From NCBI RefSeq assembly GCF_004337505.1, contig NZ_SJZI01000001.1:1-64000 (forward strand): a DNA stretch of 64,000 nt. The letters are read 5' to 3'. A model generated the notes under the pieces. The model made no database searches. It was not told the origin of the DNA and saw only the letters and a list, made by a program, of their open reading frames with translations. Numbering within the stretch: the first letter of the stretch is position 1; every line of letters begins with the position of its first letter. Positions 26,401 to 33,949 of this stretch are shown here, piece by piece. A program made the translations under genes and the position numbers. The DNA is from Flaviaestuariibacter flavus (GTDB lineage Bacteria > Bacteroidota > Bacteroidia > Chitinophagales > Chitinophagaceae).

Positions 26401-26622
26401 TCGAGCGCCCGCCTGACCTACCGCTTCAAGGCAGCAACCGCCAAGAAGGCTTTCCTGAATAATGCCAGCCTGTATGTATATGGCATCAACCTGCTCACCT
26501 GGACCAACTACTCCGGCTACGATCCTGAGTTCAGCTCCGGCAACGCGCTTCAGCTCGGTGACGATAACGGCCGTTATCCGAAGCGCCGCGAACTCGGCCT
26601 CGGTTTAAACATTCAACTCTAA
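23473..26622 (+). CDS. SusC-like TonB-dependent outer-membrane transporter
   Basis: A 1049-residue SusC/RagA-family receptor that imports oligosaccharides through the outer membrane with its SusD lid. Seen: a signal peptide ending VSAQ (about residue 33), a carboxypeptidase-regulatory-like domain (GTVRDSKGNRLPGISVTVKGS), NNLDEVVVIGYG before the plug, a plug with GVLVMNDNGEPGAQGSIQIRG and VEILKDAASASIYGARSAAGVILITTKRG, then a long beta-barrel ending in LGLGLNIQL. There is no N-terminal STN domain, so an anti-sigma signalling role is unlikely. The susD gene follows after 13 bases. Confidence 0.97.
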   Translation: MERLRVNLAPAKRIKCWLAFFVLLLLTGSVSAQSLQVGGTVRDSKGNRLPGISVTVKGSNGGSTTDSLGAFSVAVPSTNSVLVFSGVGLVDKEQVVGDRRLLNVTLTEKPNNLDEVVVIGYGQTVRKRDIGGSIASVSNKQIQERQPINLFDALQGQAAGVLVMNDNGEPGAQGSIQIRGANTFSADGNSPLYVVDGVITDNAAAINPNDIERVEILKDAASASIYGARSAAGVILITTKRGKEGKARLDVQYSKVFGWLAHKLPAANASELRYYRKIQNGNLNGTSGSFTDSLNPSFNSDNDYQDLLLGNTGNRDDIKMSISGAQKTLNYYASMNFINDRGIALNTWNKSVQSRINTEFQASPKFKYTTNLSFYWSFGNFTSINNSLKPVFDRPSYLRVYNPDGSLTSYLNSKRNPVANALMEDNTRETFKAQMNHQIDFQIYKDLKFTTAFNAQLTNFQGFYFMPRFLDDNGNENIGRNDLNKSFDWMLQSYLNYNRKFGSHSIVGLLGVSKEREKDDLLHMEGEDFVIETAHYVKGAFISNLTKQNATAATVSTASAFGRLIYSFRDKYIVQGNFRRDATSRFADESRVGNFYSGSLAWRFSSERFMDWAGNYLTDGKLRASWGQLGNDRVGNYDYLQIMTQGANSYNGVAGASLSGTLGNRDLRWEATEQKNLGLDLSFLKGRVSLTADYYVKTTHDLLYNKALPFEVGYSGGTKVNIGTIETRGLEFQLMSTPVATRNFTWNLNGNIAFERGRIKSLGGGQPFITGKWYIEEGGRLGNFYGWTNLGVYPTDAHNAYDQNGNKLTPVGLTIVQGSTPRNSTVTVQGYELNGKPYTDSIYRKRGNGLVLLGGDTEWEDLNNDGVIDDKDRHIIGNAQPDFYLGVINTFTYKQWSLNVIVNATIGGKVFNSFKQGLTNNSSSNGPALPEAIYGAWVRQGQEGAVYPYFPDKDTRGSQRGSGNSYFLEDGSFIRLSSARLTYRFKAATAKKAFLNNASLYVYGINLLTWTNYSGYDPEFSSGNALQLGDDNGRYPKRRELGLGLNIQL

Positions 26623-26635
26623 AACAACGATTGCA

Positions 26636-28225
26636 ATGAAGAAAATACTTGCTTTTACCAGCTTTGTGCTATTGCTGACACTCGGTGCCTGCAAGAAGCT
26701 TGTGGATGAGAAACCGCTTTCCGACGGCACACTCGAACAGTTCTTCCGCAACAAATACGATGCGGATGCGGCCATGGCTGGTATGTACGGCGCTTTCCAG
26801 ACAACCATGATCGGGGAATCGCAGTTCAATAACCGGATCACCTACTGGGGCGATGCACGTTCGGACAATATGATGAACAGCACGCCGAACAACAACTCAA
26901 ACGAGATCCATTTCAACAGCCTCACTCCGAACAACACGTTCGCCGACTGGGGCCCGCTCTACACGGTCATCGGACGTGCGAACCTCAACATCGCGAAGTT
27001 CCCGGAGATCAATAATTACGCGGGCGCCAGCGAGCGTATCTCCGAAACTACGCTGAAAAGCTACCTCGCCCAGTGCTACGCTATGCGTGCGATGTGCTAC
27101 TTCTACATCCTGCGCGTATGGGGTGATGCACCGATCTGGACAACTCCTTATCTGAGTCTCACCGAAAATGCTGCGCGCCCCCGTGCTCCGAAAACCGAAG
27201 TGCGCGCCCAGATCATCGCCGACCTGCAGCAGGCTTACGACCTTACGGCAAAGGGAGCTACTTCCACCACCTGGTATATTGGCGAAGGTGCTATCGCCGC
27301 GATGATGGCGGACGTATACATGTGGCGCAGTCATGATGAGGCGATCCAGCCCGATTATCCCAACGCCATAATCTGGTTCAAGAACCTGTTCAAGGCGAAA
27401 GGCCCTACCGGCCGCACCTATAATGCTTCCGGTACCACCACTACCGGCTCCGGTGGCACCAGTGCCGACATTGCTGCGACTGCCGACTGGAAGTCGATCT
27501 TTACCAACCCGGCTGCCAATATCGAAACTATCTGGACCATTCACTGGAACGTAAACGCCAATGGCTGCCCCTGTATGATGGGTGTTTCCAGCACGGTGAA
27601 CAATACGCCCATGCGCACGGAGAAATCACTCTACACCGGAACCTCCTCCTGGCTGCGCGCCGGCCTCGATATCCGTGCCAAGCAAAGCATCGACTCGGCC
27701 AAGAGCGACAACTTCGACCGCGTGTTGAAGTGGTACGGTCCCTCCGGTTATACCAACGCCAAATCCACCTACCTCACACGTGCCCAGTCGGATGCCGTGG
27801 TTGGTACCGATAAGCCTGTTTACGTGCCGGTGTACCGCTTGTCCGACATGTTCCTGCTGTATGCGGAGGCACTCAACAAAACAGGTGACGCTGCCAACGC
27901 ATTACGTTACCTCAACCTGGTGCACCAGCGCGCAACACTGCCGGCATATACAGCGGCACAGCTCACGACGCAAGACCAGATGGAGAATGCCATTCTTGAC
28001 GAGCGTCGCTGGGAGCTGTTTGCAGAAGGAAAGCGCTGGTTTGACCTGACCCGTACCCATAAGGTACTCCAGGCAATGGACCAACTGTTAAAGGACCGTC
28101 AGCTTGCTGCCGGCGCCACCCAGATCGGCTGGGGAACCGACAAGCGTCGTTATGTGTGGCCCCTGCACCGCAACGTGCTGAATGCAAACCCCCTCCTCGT
28201 GCAAAATCCGCCTTACTCCGAATAA
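26636..28225 (+). CDS. SusD/RagB-like surface glycan-binding lipoprotein
   Basis: A 529-residue lipoprotein. The signal peptide has the lipobox TLGAC (Cys19). It is followed by the SusD N-terminal helices (YDADAAMAGMYGAF, GRANLNIAKFPE, QCYAMRAMCYFYILRVWGDAP) and the conserved C-terminal block ILDERRWELFAEGKRWFDLTRTH. It forms the lid over the SusC barrel and binds the glycan at the cell surface. It lies between susC and a second lipoprotein gene in one transcription unit. Confidence 0.97.
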   Translation: MKKILAFTSFVLLLTLGACKKLVDEKPLSDGTLEQFFRNKYDADAAMAGMYGAFQTTMIGESQFNNRITYWGDARSDNMMNSTPNNNSNEIHFNSLTPNNTFADWGPLYTVIGRANLNIAKFPEINNYAGASERISETTLKSYLAQCYAMRAMCYFYILRVWGDAPIWTTPYLSLTENAARPRAPKTEVRAQIIADLQQAYDLTAKGATSTTWYIGEGAIAAMMADVYMWRSHDEAIQPDYPNAIIWFKNLFKAKGPTGRTYNASGTTTTGSGGTSADIAATADWKSIFTNPAANIETIWTIHWNVNANGCPCMMGVSSTVNNTPMRTEKSLYTGTSSWLRAGLDIRAKQSIDSAKSDNFDRVLKWYGPSGYTNAKSTYLTRAQSDAVVGTDKPVYVPVYRLSDMFLLYAEALNKTGDAANALRYLNLVHQRATLPAYTAAQLTTQDQMENAILDERRWELFAEGKRWFDLTRTHKVLQAMDQLLKDRQLAAGATQIGWGTDKRRYVWPLHRNVLNANPLLVQNPPYSE

Positions 28226-28257
28226 GGCGACCCCAATCATCTCTTAAGAACTTACGC

Positions 28258-29082
28258 ATGAAAAAGACATTCCTTCCTTTCTTCTCTGCTATACTGATCG
28301 CCGCTGTTACCCTTTCGGGTTGCTACAAGCTGCAGAAGGACTACAAATACGAACCTTCCACGCTCGATCCCTCCATCAATATGTCGGCGAAGGATTTTCT
28401 GCTTACCCGTGGCGTAGCAGGCGCTGGTTCCGACTCCGTTTTCAAATGGATGCAGCTGGGCCTTGAATACGCCGAGATCGATCTCGCCGAGTTCGAGCGC
28501 CCCGGCCGGACCTTTATCTTTCTGCACAACAACGCTATCCGCGCTACTTCGGGCAGCGGTGCCACACTCAAGGTAAGCGGTGGCTTCTTCTTCGACTACC
28601 CGATCTATGTAAAAGATGCCCTGGGCAACCATATCAAGTCTTTGATCGACCCGACCGCCGACTCTGTCCGTCCGGCACTGACCTGGAGCGATTACCCGAA
28701 GCAGCTGGTAAAGAACTATTTCTCCTACCTGATCCTGCAGGGTGAATACTCCTTCGATAACCTGGGTGTCAACAATACTTCTGTTCCGACGCTGCTGGCG
28801 CCGGGTGCAACGGCTAACCCGAATGATTCCAAGCTCGGATGGGTAGTAACAAGGACGACACCGAATCCCGATGCCGCTTCTGCATCCATCATTGTCTTCA
28901 ACCAGGCTACCGGCACCGGCTTCGATCCCGAAGGCAAGATCAACCTGAAGCTGATCAACAACCAGAACGCACCGATCAATGTGAACGACCGCACAGATGA
29001 TCGCACCGCCGGATATATCGCAACCAACGGCAAGGTGCATGTGTACGACAAGACGGTTCACCCGTTCCGCTACAGCTACTAA
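28258..29082 (+). CDS. Surface lipoprotein of the PUL (SusE-position, fasciclin-like tail)
   Basis: A 274-residue lipoprotein. The signal peptide has the lipobox TLSGC (Cys21). I do not recognise the family firmly. The start SAKDFLLTRG..., the FLHNNAIRA segment and the end YIATNGKVHVYDKTVHPF resemble fasciclin-type (FAS1) repeats of surface lipoproteins encoded beside SusCD. Its position third after susC-susD is that of SusE/surface glycan-binding proteins. The start at 28258 was chosen at the signal peptide. A terminator-like hairpin follows. Confidence 0.7.
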   Translation: MKKTFLPFFSAILIAAVTLSGCYKLQKDYKYEPSTLDPSINMSAKDFLLTRGVAGAGSDSVFKWMQLGLEYAEIDLAEFERPGRTFIFLHNNAIRATSGSGATLKVSGGFFFDYPIYVKDALGNHIKSLIDPTADSVRPALTWSDYPKQLVKNYFSYLILQGEYSFDNLGVNNTSVPTLLAPGATANPNDSKLGWVVTRTTPNPDAASASIIVFNQATGTGFDPEGKINLKLINNQNAPINVNDRTDDRTAGYIATNGKVHVYDKTVHPFRYSY

Positions 29083-29126
29083 TTGCAGCGGGTTTTCGTA
29101 CCATGCTTGATCATAGATCATTACTC

Positions 29127-29158
29127 GAAAGCCGGCTGTGACAAGCCGGCTTTCTTTA
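29127..29158 (+). terminator. Terminator-like hairpin between the SusCD cassette and the enzyme run
   Basis: The eleven-base-pair stem GAAAGCCGGCT/AGCCGGCTTTC with a six-base loop is followed by TTTAA. The T tract is short and interrupted, so partial readthrough is plausible. That would make the transport genes more abundant than the enzyme genes. Confidence 0.75.
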
Positions 29159-29192
29159 ATTCAACCGGTACCGATCCGGTTAACCGAACACC

Positions 29193-31484
29193 ATGCGGAT
29201 TTACTTTATTGCACTGTTTTCTCTTCTCGTGGCGAGTGCCCGGGCCCAGGCAGATTCCGCTTTTATGGCAAAGCAGGACCTTCTCTTCGACTCGCTGACG
29301 GGCAAGTGGGAGCAGGGCGCCTTCCTGGGCAATGGCCTGCTCGGCGTAATGGTCTACCGGGAATCACCCAATGCCCTTCGGTTTGATCTCGGACGCACCG
29401 ATGTGATCGACCATCGCGAAGGCATCAATCCTTCGATCGGCCGCGCCCGGCTGCCTATCGGCCGCTTCCTGCTGGAGACATCGGCGCCGATCACCGGAGT
29501 GCGTCTCCGACTCGATCTCTGGAATGCCGAACTCTCCGGAACACTCACAACAGCAAAGGGCACCATCCGCCTCCGCGCCCTGGTGGCCGCCACCCGCGAT
29601 CTTATTTTGTTTGGTACGGAGACTTCCGGTGCCGAAACCGTGCGCTGGCAATGGAAGCCCGAGCCGGCCGTTAGTCCCTTCCTGACCCTTGGGCGCGACA
29701 GTGCCGGCAAGTACCCGCCCAACCCGCCTGCACAAAGCGGGCAATCTGAAGGAGCCAGCTATCACCTGCAGCCGCTGCTGGCCGGCGGAGGACATACAAC
29801 CGCCTGGCGCAGCATAAGCGCCGGCAACTGGCAATGGAAGGCCGTCGCGCTCACCAATTCCCGCGAATTCAAAGGCTTTGGTGACCATGGTCAATCAAAC
29901 GCGTTAGCACAGAACACAACAGGTGGCACCGATGCTTCGGTATCCAAAGCACTCATCGAACTCCGCAGCCTGCAACCAGCGGCGATCCGCTCCATCATAG
30001 ATGCGCACCGCGCACACTGGCACCGGTTCTATGCCCGGAGCTTTATCTCTATACCGGACAAGCGACTGGAGAGCTTCTGGTGGATACAGCAATACAAGAT
30101 GGGTGCCGCCACACGCCCCGGGGCGCTGCCCATCGACCTGATGGGTCCCTGGTACCGCATTACGCCGTGGCCGAAGTACTGGTGGAACCTCAATATCCAG
30201 CTTACCTATTACCCGTTCTTTTCCTCCAACCACGTGGCGCTGGTACAACCGCTCCTCGATATGGTAACGGGCAATATCGACAACCTTTCGCGCAATGCGC
30301 CGGCTCCCTACCAGCACAACTCCGCTGCGCTTGCACGCTCCGGGCCCTACGACATGGTATCACCCGTCCGGGTGACGAAGGGCAATGACAGCACCGGCAG
30401 CTCCGCTTCGATGGAACTGGGCAACCTCACCTGGCTCCTGCATGTCTGTTACCAGGCCTATGAGCACACGATGGATCACCGCATCCAGGCCAGCCTCTAC
30501 CCGGTGCTTACACGCGCGGTCAACTACTACCGGAATATCGTGGAGAAAGGCCCCGACGGCCGCTATCACCTGCCTTATACCTATTCGCCCGAATACCCGA
30601 AAGGCATTACCCGCGACGCCAACTACGACCTATCCGTGCTGCGCTGGGGCCTGCGTACGCTCCTGGATGCCAACCGCACGCTCGGTTACCGCGACACGCT
30701 CGCCGGTGCCTGGAAGGACCTGCTCGATAACCTCACCGATTATCCGAAGGATCAATATGGTTTCCGCATCGGGCGCGATGCCGCATTTACCTTGTCGCAC
30801 CGCCACTACTCGCACCTGCTGATGGTGTACCCGATCCACGATATCAGCTGGGACCGCCCGGGAGATCGTGACCTGATCCGCCGCTCACTGGAGCAGTGGA
30901 AGCGCAACGACGAGTCCTGGCGCGGCTATTCCTACACGGGTTCCGGCTCGATCCATGCCCTGATGGGCGAGGGCGATTCCACCTGGAAGCTGCTCAACGA
31001 GATGATGAAGGGCCGCTTTGCCATTCAGCCCAACACGATGTACCTGGAGGCAGGTCCCGTCATTGAAACACCGCTTTCGGCAGTGACGACCCTTAACGAG
31101 ATGCTGCTGCAAAGCCATAACGGCATTATCCGCATTTTCCCGGCGCTGCCCGCGGCCTGGAGCGACGTGTCATTTGATAAGCTGCTGGCCCGCGGCGCCT
31201 TCGAGGTGAGCGCGGTGCGCCAGGGTGGCGTCACCCGCTTTGTCCGAATCCGCAGCCTCGCCGGCGGCCCCTGCCTGCTGCGCACCGGCTTTGCGGGACC
31301 TGTGAAAATGATCGGGCCTGGAACTGTAAAGCTGCAGCCCCGCGCGGATGGCCTGCTTTCCGTGTCGCTTAAAAAAGGACAGGAAGTGATTCTATATTCC
31401 GGCCAGCGACCCGCCAGCCTTTTGGCGCGCGGCGTCAACGGCGATGACCGAAACAATTACTGGGGCGTTCACCCTATGAAATAA
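29193..31484 (+). CDS. Divergent GH95-like (alpha/alpha)6 glycosidase
   Basis: A 763-residue secreted protein (signal peptide ending ARAQ). The domain order is that of GH95: an N-terminal beta-sandwich starting WEQGAFLGNGLLGVMVY, a linker, a six-hairpin barrel and a C-terminal beta domain (FPALPAAWSDVSF). Likely active-site blocks are WWNLNIQLTYYP (the Asn pair of GH95), YTYSPEYP and LSHRHYSHLLMVYP. It is clearly more divergent than the canonical GH95 enzyme at 33950 and may act on another sugar such as L-galactose. First gene after the hairpin; GH2 begins two bases after its stop. Confidence 0.8.
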   Translation: MRIYFIALFSLLVASARAQADSAFMAKQDLLFDSLTGKWEQGAFLGNGLLGVMVYRESPNALRFDLGRTDVIDHREGINPSIGRARLPIGRFLLETSAPITGVRLRLDLWNAELSGTLTTAKGTIRLRALVAATRDLILFGTETSGAETVRWQWKPEPAVSPFLTLGRDSAGKYPPNPPAQSGQSEGASYHLQPLLAGGGHTTAWRSISAGNWQWKAVALTNSREFKGFGDHGQSNALAQNTTGGTDASVSKALIELRSLQPAAIRSIIDAHRAHWHRFYARSFISIPDKRLESFWWIQQYKMGAATRPGALPIDLMGPWYRITPWPKYWWNLNIQLTYYPFFSSNHVALVQPLLDMVTGNIDNLSRNAPAPYQHNSAALARSGPYDMVSPVRVTKGNDSTGSSASMELGNLTWLLHVCYQAYEHTMDHRIQASLYPVLTRAVNYYRNIVEKGPDGRYHLPYTYSPEYPKGITRDANYDLSVLRWGLRTLLDANRTLGYRDTLAGAWKDLLDNLTDYPKDQYGFRIGRDAAFTLSHRHYSHLLMVYPIHDISWDRPGDRDLIRRSLEQWKRNDESWRGYSYTGSGSIHALMGEGDSTWKLLNEMMKGRFAIQPNTMYLEAGPVIETPLSAVTTLNEMLLQSHNGIIRIFPALPAAWSDVSFDKLLARGAFEVSAVRQGGVTRFVRIRSLAGGPCLLRTGFAGPVKMIGPGTVKLQPRADGLLSVSLKKGQEVILYSGQRPASLLARGVNGDDRNNYWGVHPMK

Positions 31485-31486
31485 CT

Positions 31487-33940
31487 ATGAGATCCTGTAT
31501 TTTCTTTTTTCTGTTGCTTCTGTCCGGTATTGCCGGAAGAACGCAGCAAAGGACAAGGCTTAACGACGGCTGGCAATTTTTAAGGCAGGACCTGGGCGGC
31601 ATCTGGGAGGCCGTGCGCCCCGTGAAGCAGGGCAACCCCGAGGATGTTCCGCTTTGGACACCGGTATCGCTGCCCCACTGCGTTAATGCTAAAGACGCCG
31701 TTGATCCGGATGTGAACTACTACCAAGGACCCGCCTGGTACCGCACCCAGCTTGCCGTTGCCAATCCCTATGCCGGAGGCCGCACGGTGCTGCATTTTGA
31801 GGGCGCCGGCCAGAAGACCGACGTCTATGTGTATACAACACGCGTAGGCAGCCACGTGGGCGGTTATGATGAATTCTCGGTCGATATCACCGACGCGGTG
31901 GCTGCTTTCCAGAAGACCGATGTTTTCCGGAAACAGTTCTACGGAAAAGTGCCCATCTCGATCCGCACCGACAACAGCCGCGATCTTGAGATGATGCCCT
32001 CTGACCTTTCGGACTTCAACGTCTATGGCGGCATCTACCGCTACCTCAACCTCGTTTACCTGCCTGCCGTGTCGGTAGATAAACTCTTTATCGATGCACG
32101 CGTAGACAGTACAGGCAAGTCGGCCACCCTTGATGTGCGCGGGCGTTTTTATGCGCCGGCCGGTACCACCGCAACAACGGTAACTGTAGCGCTTAAAGAT
32201 CCGCAGGGGCGCGTGGTACAGCGCACCGAAGCCCGGCTGGCATCCCTTGCCGGAGACCAGCAGCTGGCCCGGTTCCGCGTCAAGGCACCGCGCCTCTGGC
32301 AGGTGTCCGACCCGGTGCGGTATACCGTGGTAGCTACCGTAAACGCAGGCGGCGCGCCGGCTGCCGACAGCCAGCGTGTGGGCTTCCGCAACTTCACTTT
32401 TGTGAAGAAAGGCCCCTTCCTGCTCAACGGAAAGCGCCTGCTGTTGCGCGGCACGCACCGGCATGAAGATCATGCGGGCGTAGCCGCCGCGATGACCGAA
32501 GAGCAAATGCGCCGCGAAATGATCATGATGAAAGAGATGGGTATCAACTTCATCCGCCTCGGTCACTACCAGCAGTCGCGCATCATCCTGGATCTCTGCG
32601 ACAGCCTTGGCATTCTGGTGTGGGAAGAAATTCCCTGGTGCCGCGGCGGCCTTGGCGGTCGGGTATACCGGGAGCAAGGACGGCGCATGCTTACCAACAT
32701 GATCGAGCAGCATTACAATCATCCTGCAGTGATCATCTGGGGGCTTGGCAACGAGAACGACTGGCCGGGCGACTTCACGACCTTCGACAAAGACAGCATC
32801 CGCGCTTACATGAGTGAGCTTAACGACCTCTCACACCGCCTCGACGGGGCACGCAAAACGGCCATCCGTCGCTGCGATTTCTGCAAGGACATTGTGGATG
32901 TGTATTCGCCCTCTATCTGGGCCGGATGGTATCGCGGTATTTATACCGAGTACAAGGATGTAACGAAAGCGGAATTCGATAAGGTGGATCATTTCCTGCA
33001 CGTTGAATGGGGCGGTGACAGCCATGCAGGACGCCATTCGGAAAGCCCGGACAAGGCCCTGCAGCAGATCAAGGCGCAGGGTGCTGCCGACGAGCGTGCC
33101 GGTGATGCCTCCCTTTTTGGTGGCGCAGCACGGGTATCAAAGGATGGCGACTGGAGCGAATCCTATATCTGCAACCTTGTGGACTGGCACTTAAAAGAAC
33201 AGGTAACGATGCCCTGGCTCACCGGCGCGGCCCAGTGGCCCTTCAAAGATTTTTCGACACCGGTGCGCCCCGACAACCCGATTCCTTACATGAACCAGAA
33301 AGGTGTGGTCGAGCGTGACCTCACAAAGAAAGAAGCCTATTACGTGTTCCAGTCATTCTGGACCGACAAGCCGATGGTGCATCTCTATGGCCATTCGATG
33401 CCGGTGCGCTGGGGAGATGAAGGTGAAGCCAAGATGATCAAGGTGTATTCAAACTGCCCCGAGGCCGAGCTGTTCCTGAACGGCAGGAGCCTGGGTGTGA
33501 AAAAGCGTAACTCGCAGGACTTTCCCGCTGCCGGCCTCCGCTGGAACGCCGTACTGCAGCCCGGTCGCAACGAGGTGCGCGTGCAGGCGCGCAATGGAAA
33601 GACAGTGGTGCAGGACAGCGTGAGTTTTGAATACCAGACGGCGAAGTGGGGTAAGCCTGCGCGCCTCGTACTTGAAAAGATCGGCGAGGAAGACGGTGTC
33701 GCAACCCTGCAGGCCCGCCTGCTCGATGATAAGAACGTGCTCTGCCTCGATGCCGCGCTGTGGATCCGCTTTGGTCTCACCGGCGATGGCCTCCTACTGG
33801 ATGATCTCGGTACCTCCTCGGGCTCCCGCTACGTGCAGCTGTACAACGGGCGCGCCATCATCCGCGTGGACATGCGCAAGGGCCGCTCGGTTGCCAGTGC
33901 GCAGGTAGAAACGATTCCAACCGTATTCCTTAATCTTTGA
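31487..33940 (+). CDS. Glycoside hydrolase family 2 (beta-galactosidase-like)
   Basis: An 817-residue secreted enzyme. After the signal peptide come the jelly-roll sugar-binding domain (WYRTQLAVANPYAGGRTVLHFEGAGQ), an Ig-like domain, a TIM barrel beginning FLLNGKRLLLRGTHRHEDHAG, and C-terminal beta domains (GHSMPVRWGDEGEAKMIKVYSNCPEAELFLNGRSLG). The proton donor is Glu423 in GLGNEND; HVEWGGDS is the likely nucleophile segment. Likely releases beta-linked galactose, but beta-glucuronidase or beta-mannosidase activity cannot be excluded. It is 9 bases before the GH95 gene. Confidence 0.92.
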   Translation: MRSCIFFFLLLLSGIAGRTQQRTRLNDGWQFLRQDLGGIWEAVRPVKQGNPEDVPLWTPVSLPHCVNAKDAVDPDVNYYQGPAWYRTQLAVANPYAGGRTVLHFEGAGQKTDVYVYTTRVGSHVGGYDEFSVDITDAVAAFQKTDVFRKQFYGKVPISIRTDNSRDLEMMPSDLSDFNVYGGIYRYLNLVYLPAVSVDKLFIDARVDSTGKSATLDVRGRFYAPAGTTATTVTVALKDPQGRVVQRTEARLASLAGDQQLARFRVKAPRLWQVSDPVRYTVVATVNAGGAPAADSQRVGFRNFTFVKKGPFLLNGKRLLLRGTHRHEDHAGVAAAMTEEQMRREMIMMKEMGINFIRLGHYQQSRIILDLCDSLGILVWEEIPWCRGGLGGRVYREQGRRMLTNMIEQHYNHPAVIIWGLGNENDWPGDFTTFDKDSIRAYMSELNDLSHRLDGARKTAIRRCDFCKDIVDVYSPSIWAGWYRGIYTEYKDVTKAEFDKVDHFLHVEWGGDSHAGRHSESPDKALQQIKAQGAADERAGDASLFGGAARVSKDGDWSESYICNLVDWHLKEQVTMPWLTGAAQWPFKDFSTPVRPDNPIPYMNQKGVVERDLTKKEAYYVFQSFWTDKPMVHLYGHSMPVRWGDEGEAKMIKVYSNCPEAELFLNGRSLGVKKRNSQDFPAAGLRWNAVLQPGRNEVRVQARNGKTVVQDSVSFEYQTAKWGKPARLVLEKIGEEDGVATLQARLLDDKNVLCLDAALWIRFGLTGDGLLLDDLGTSSGSRYVQLYNGRAIIRVDMRKGRSVASAQVETIPTVFLNL

Positions 33941-33949
33941 TCTATACCC

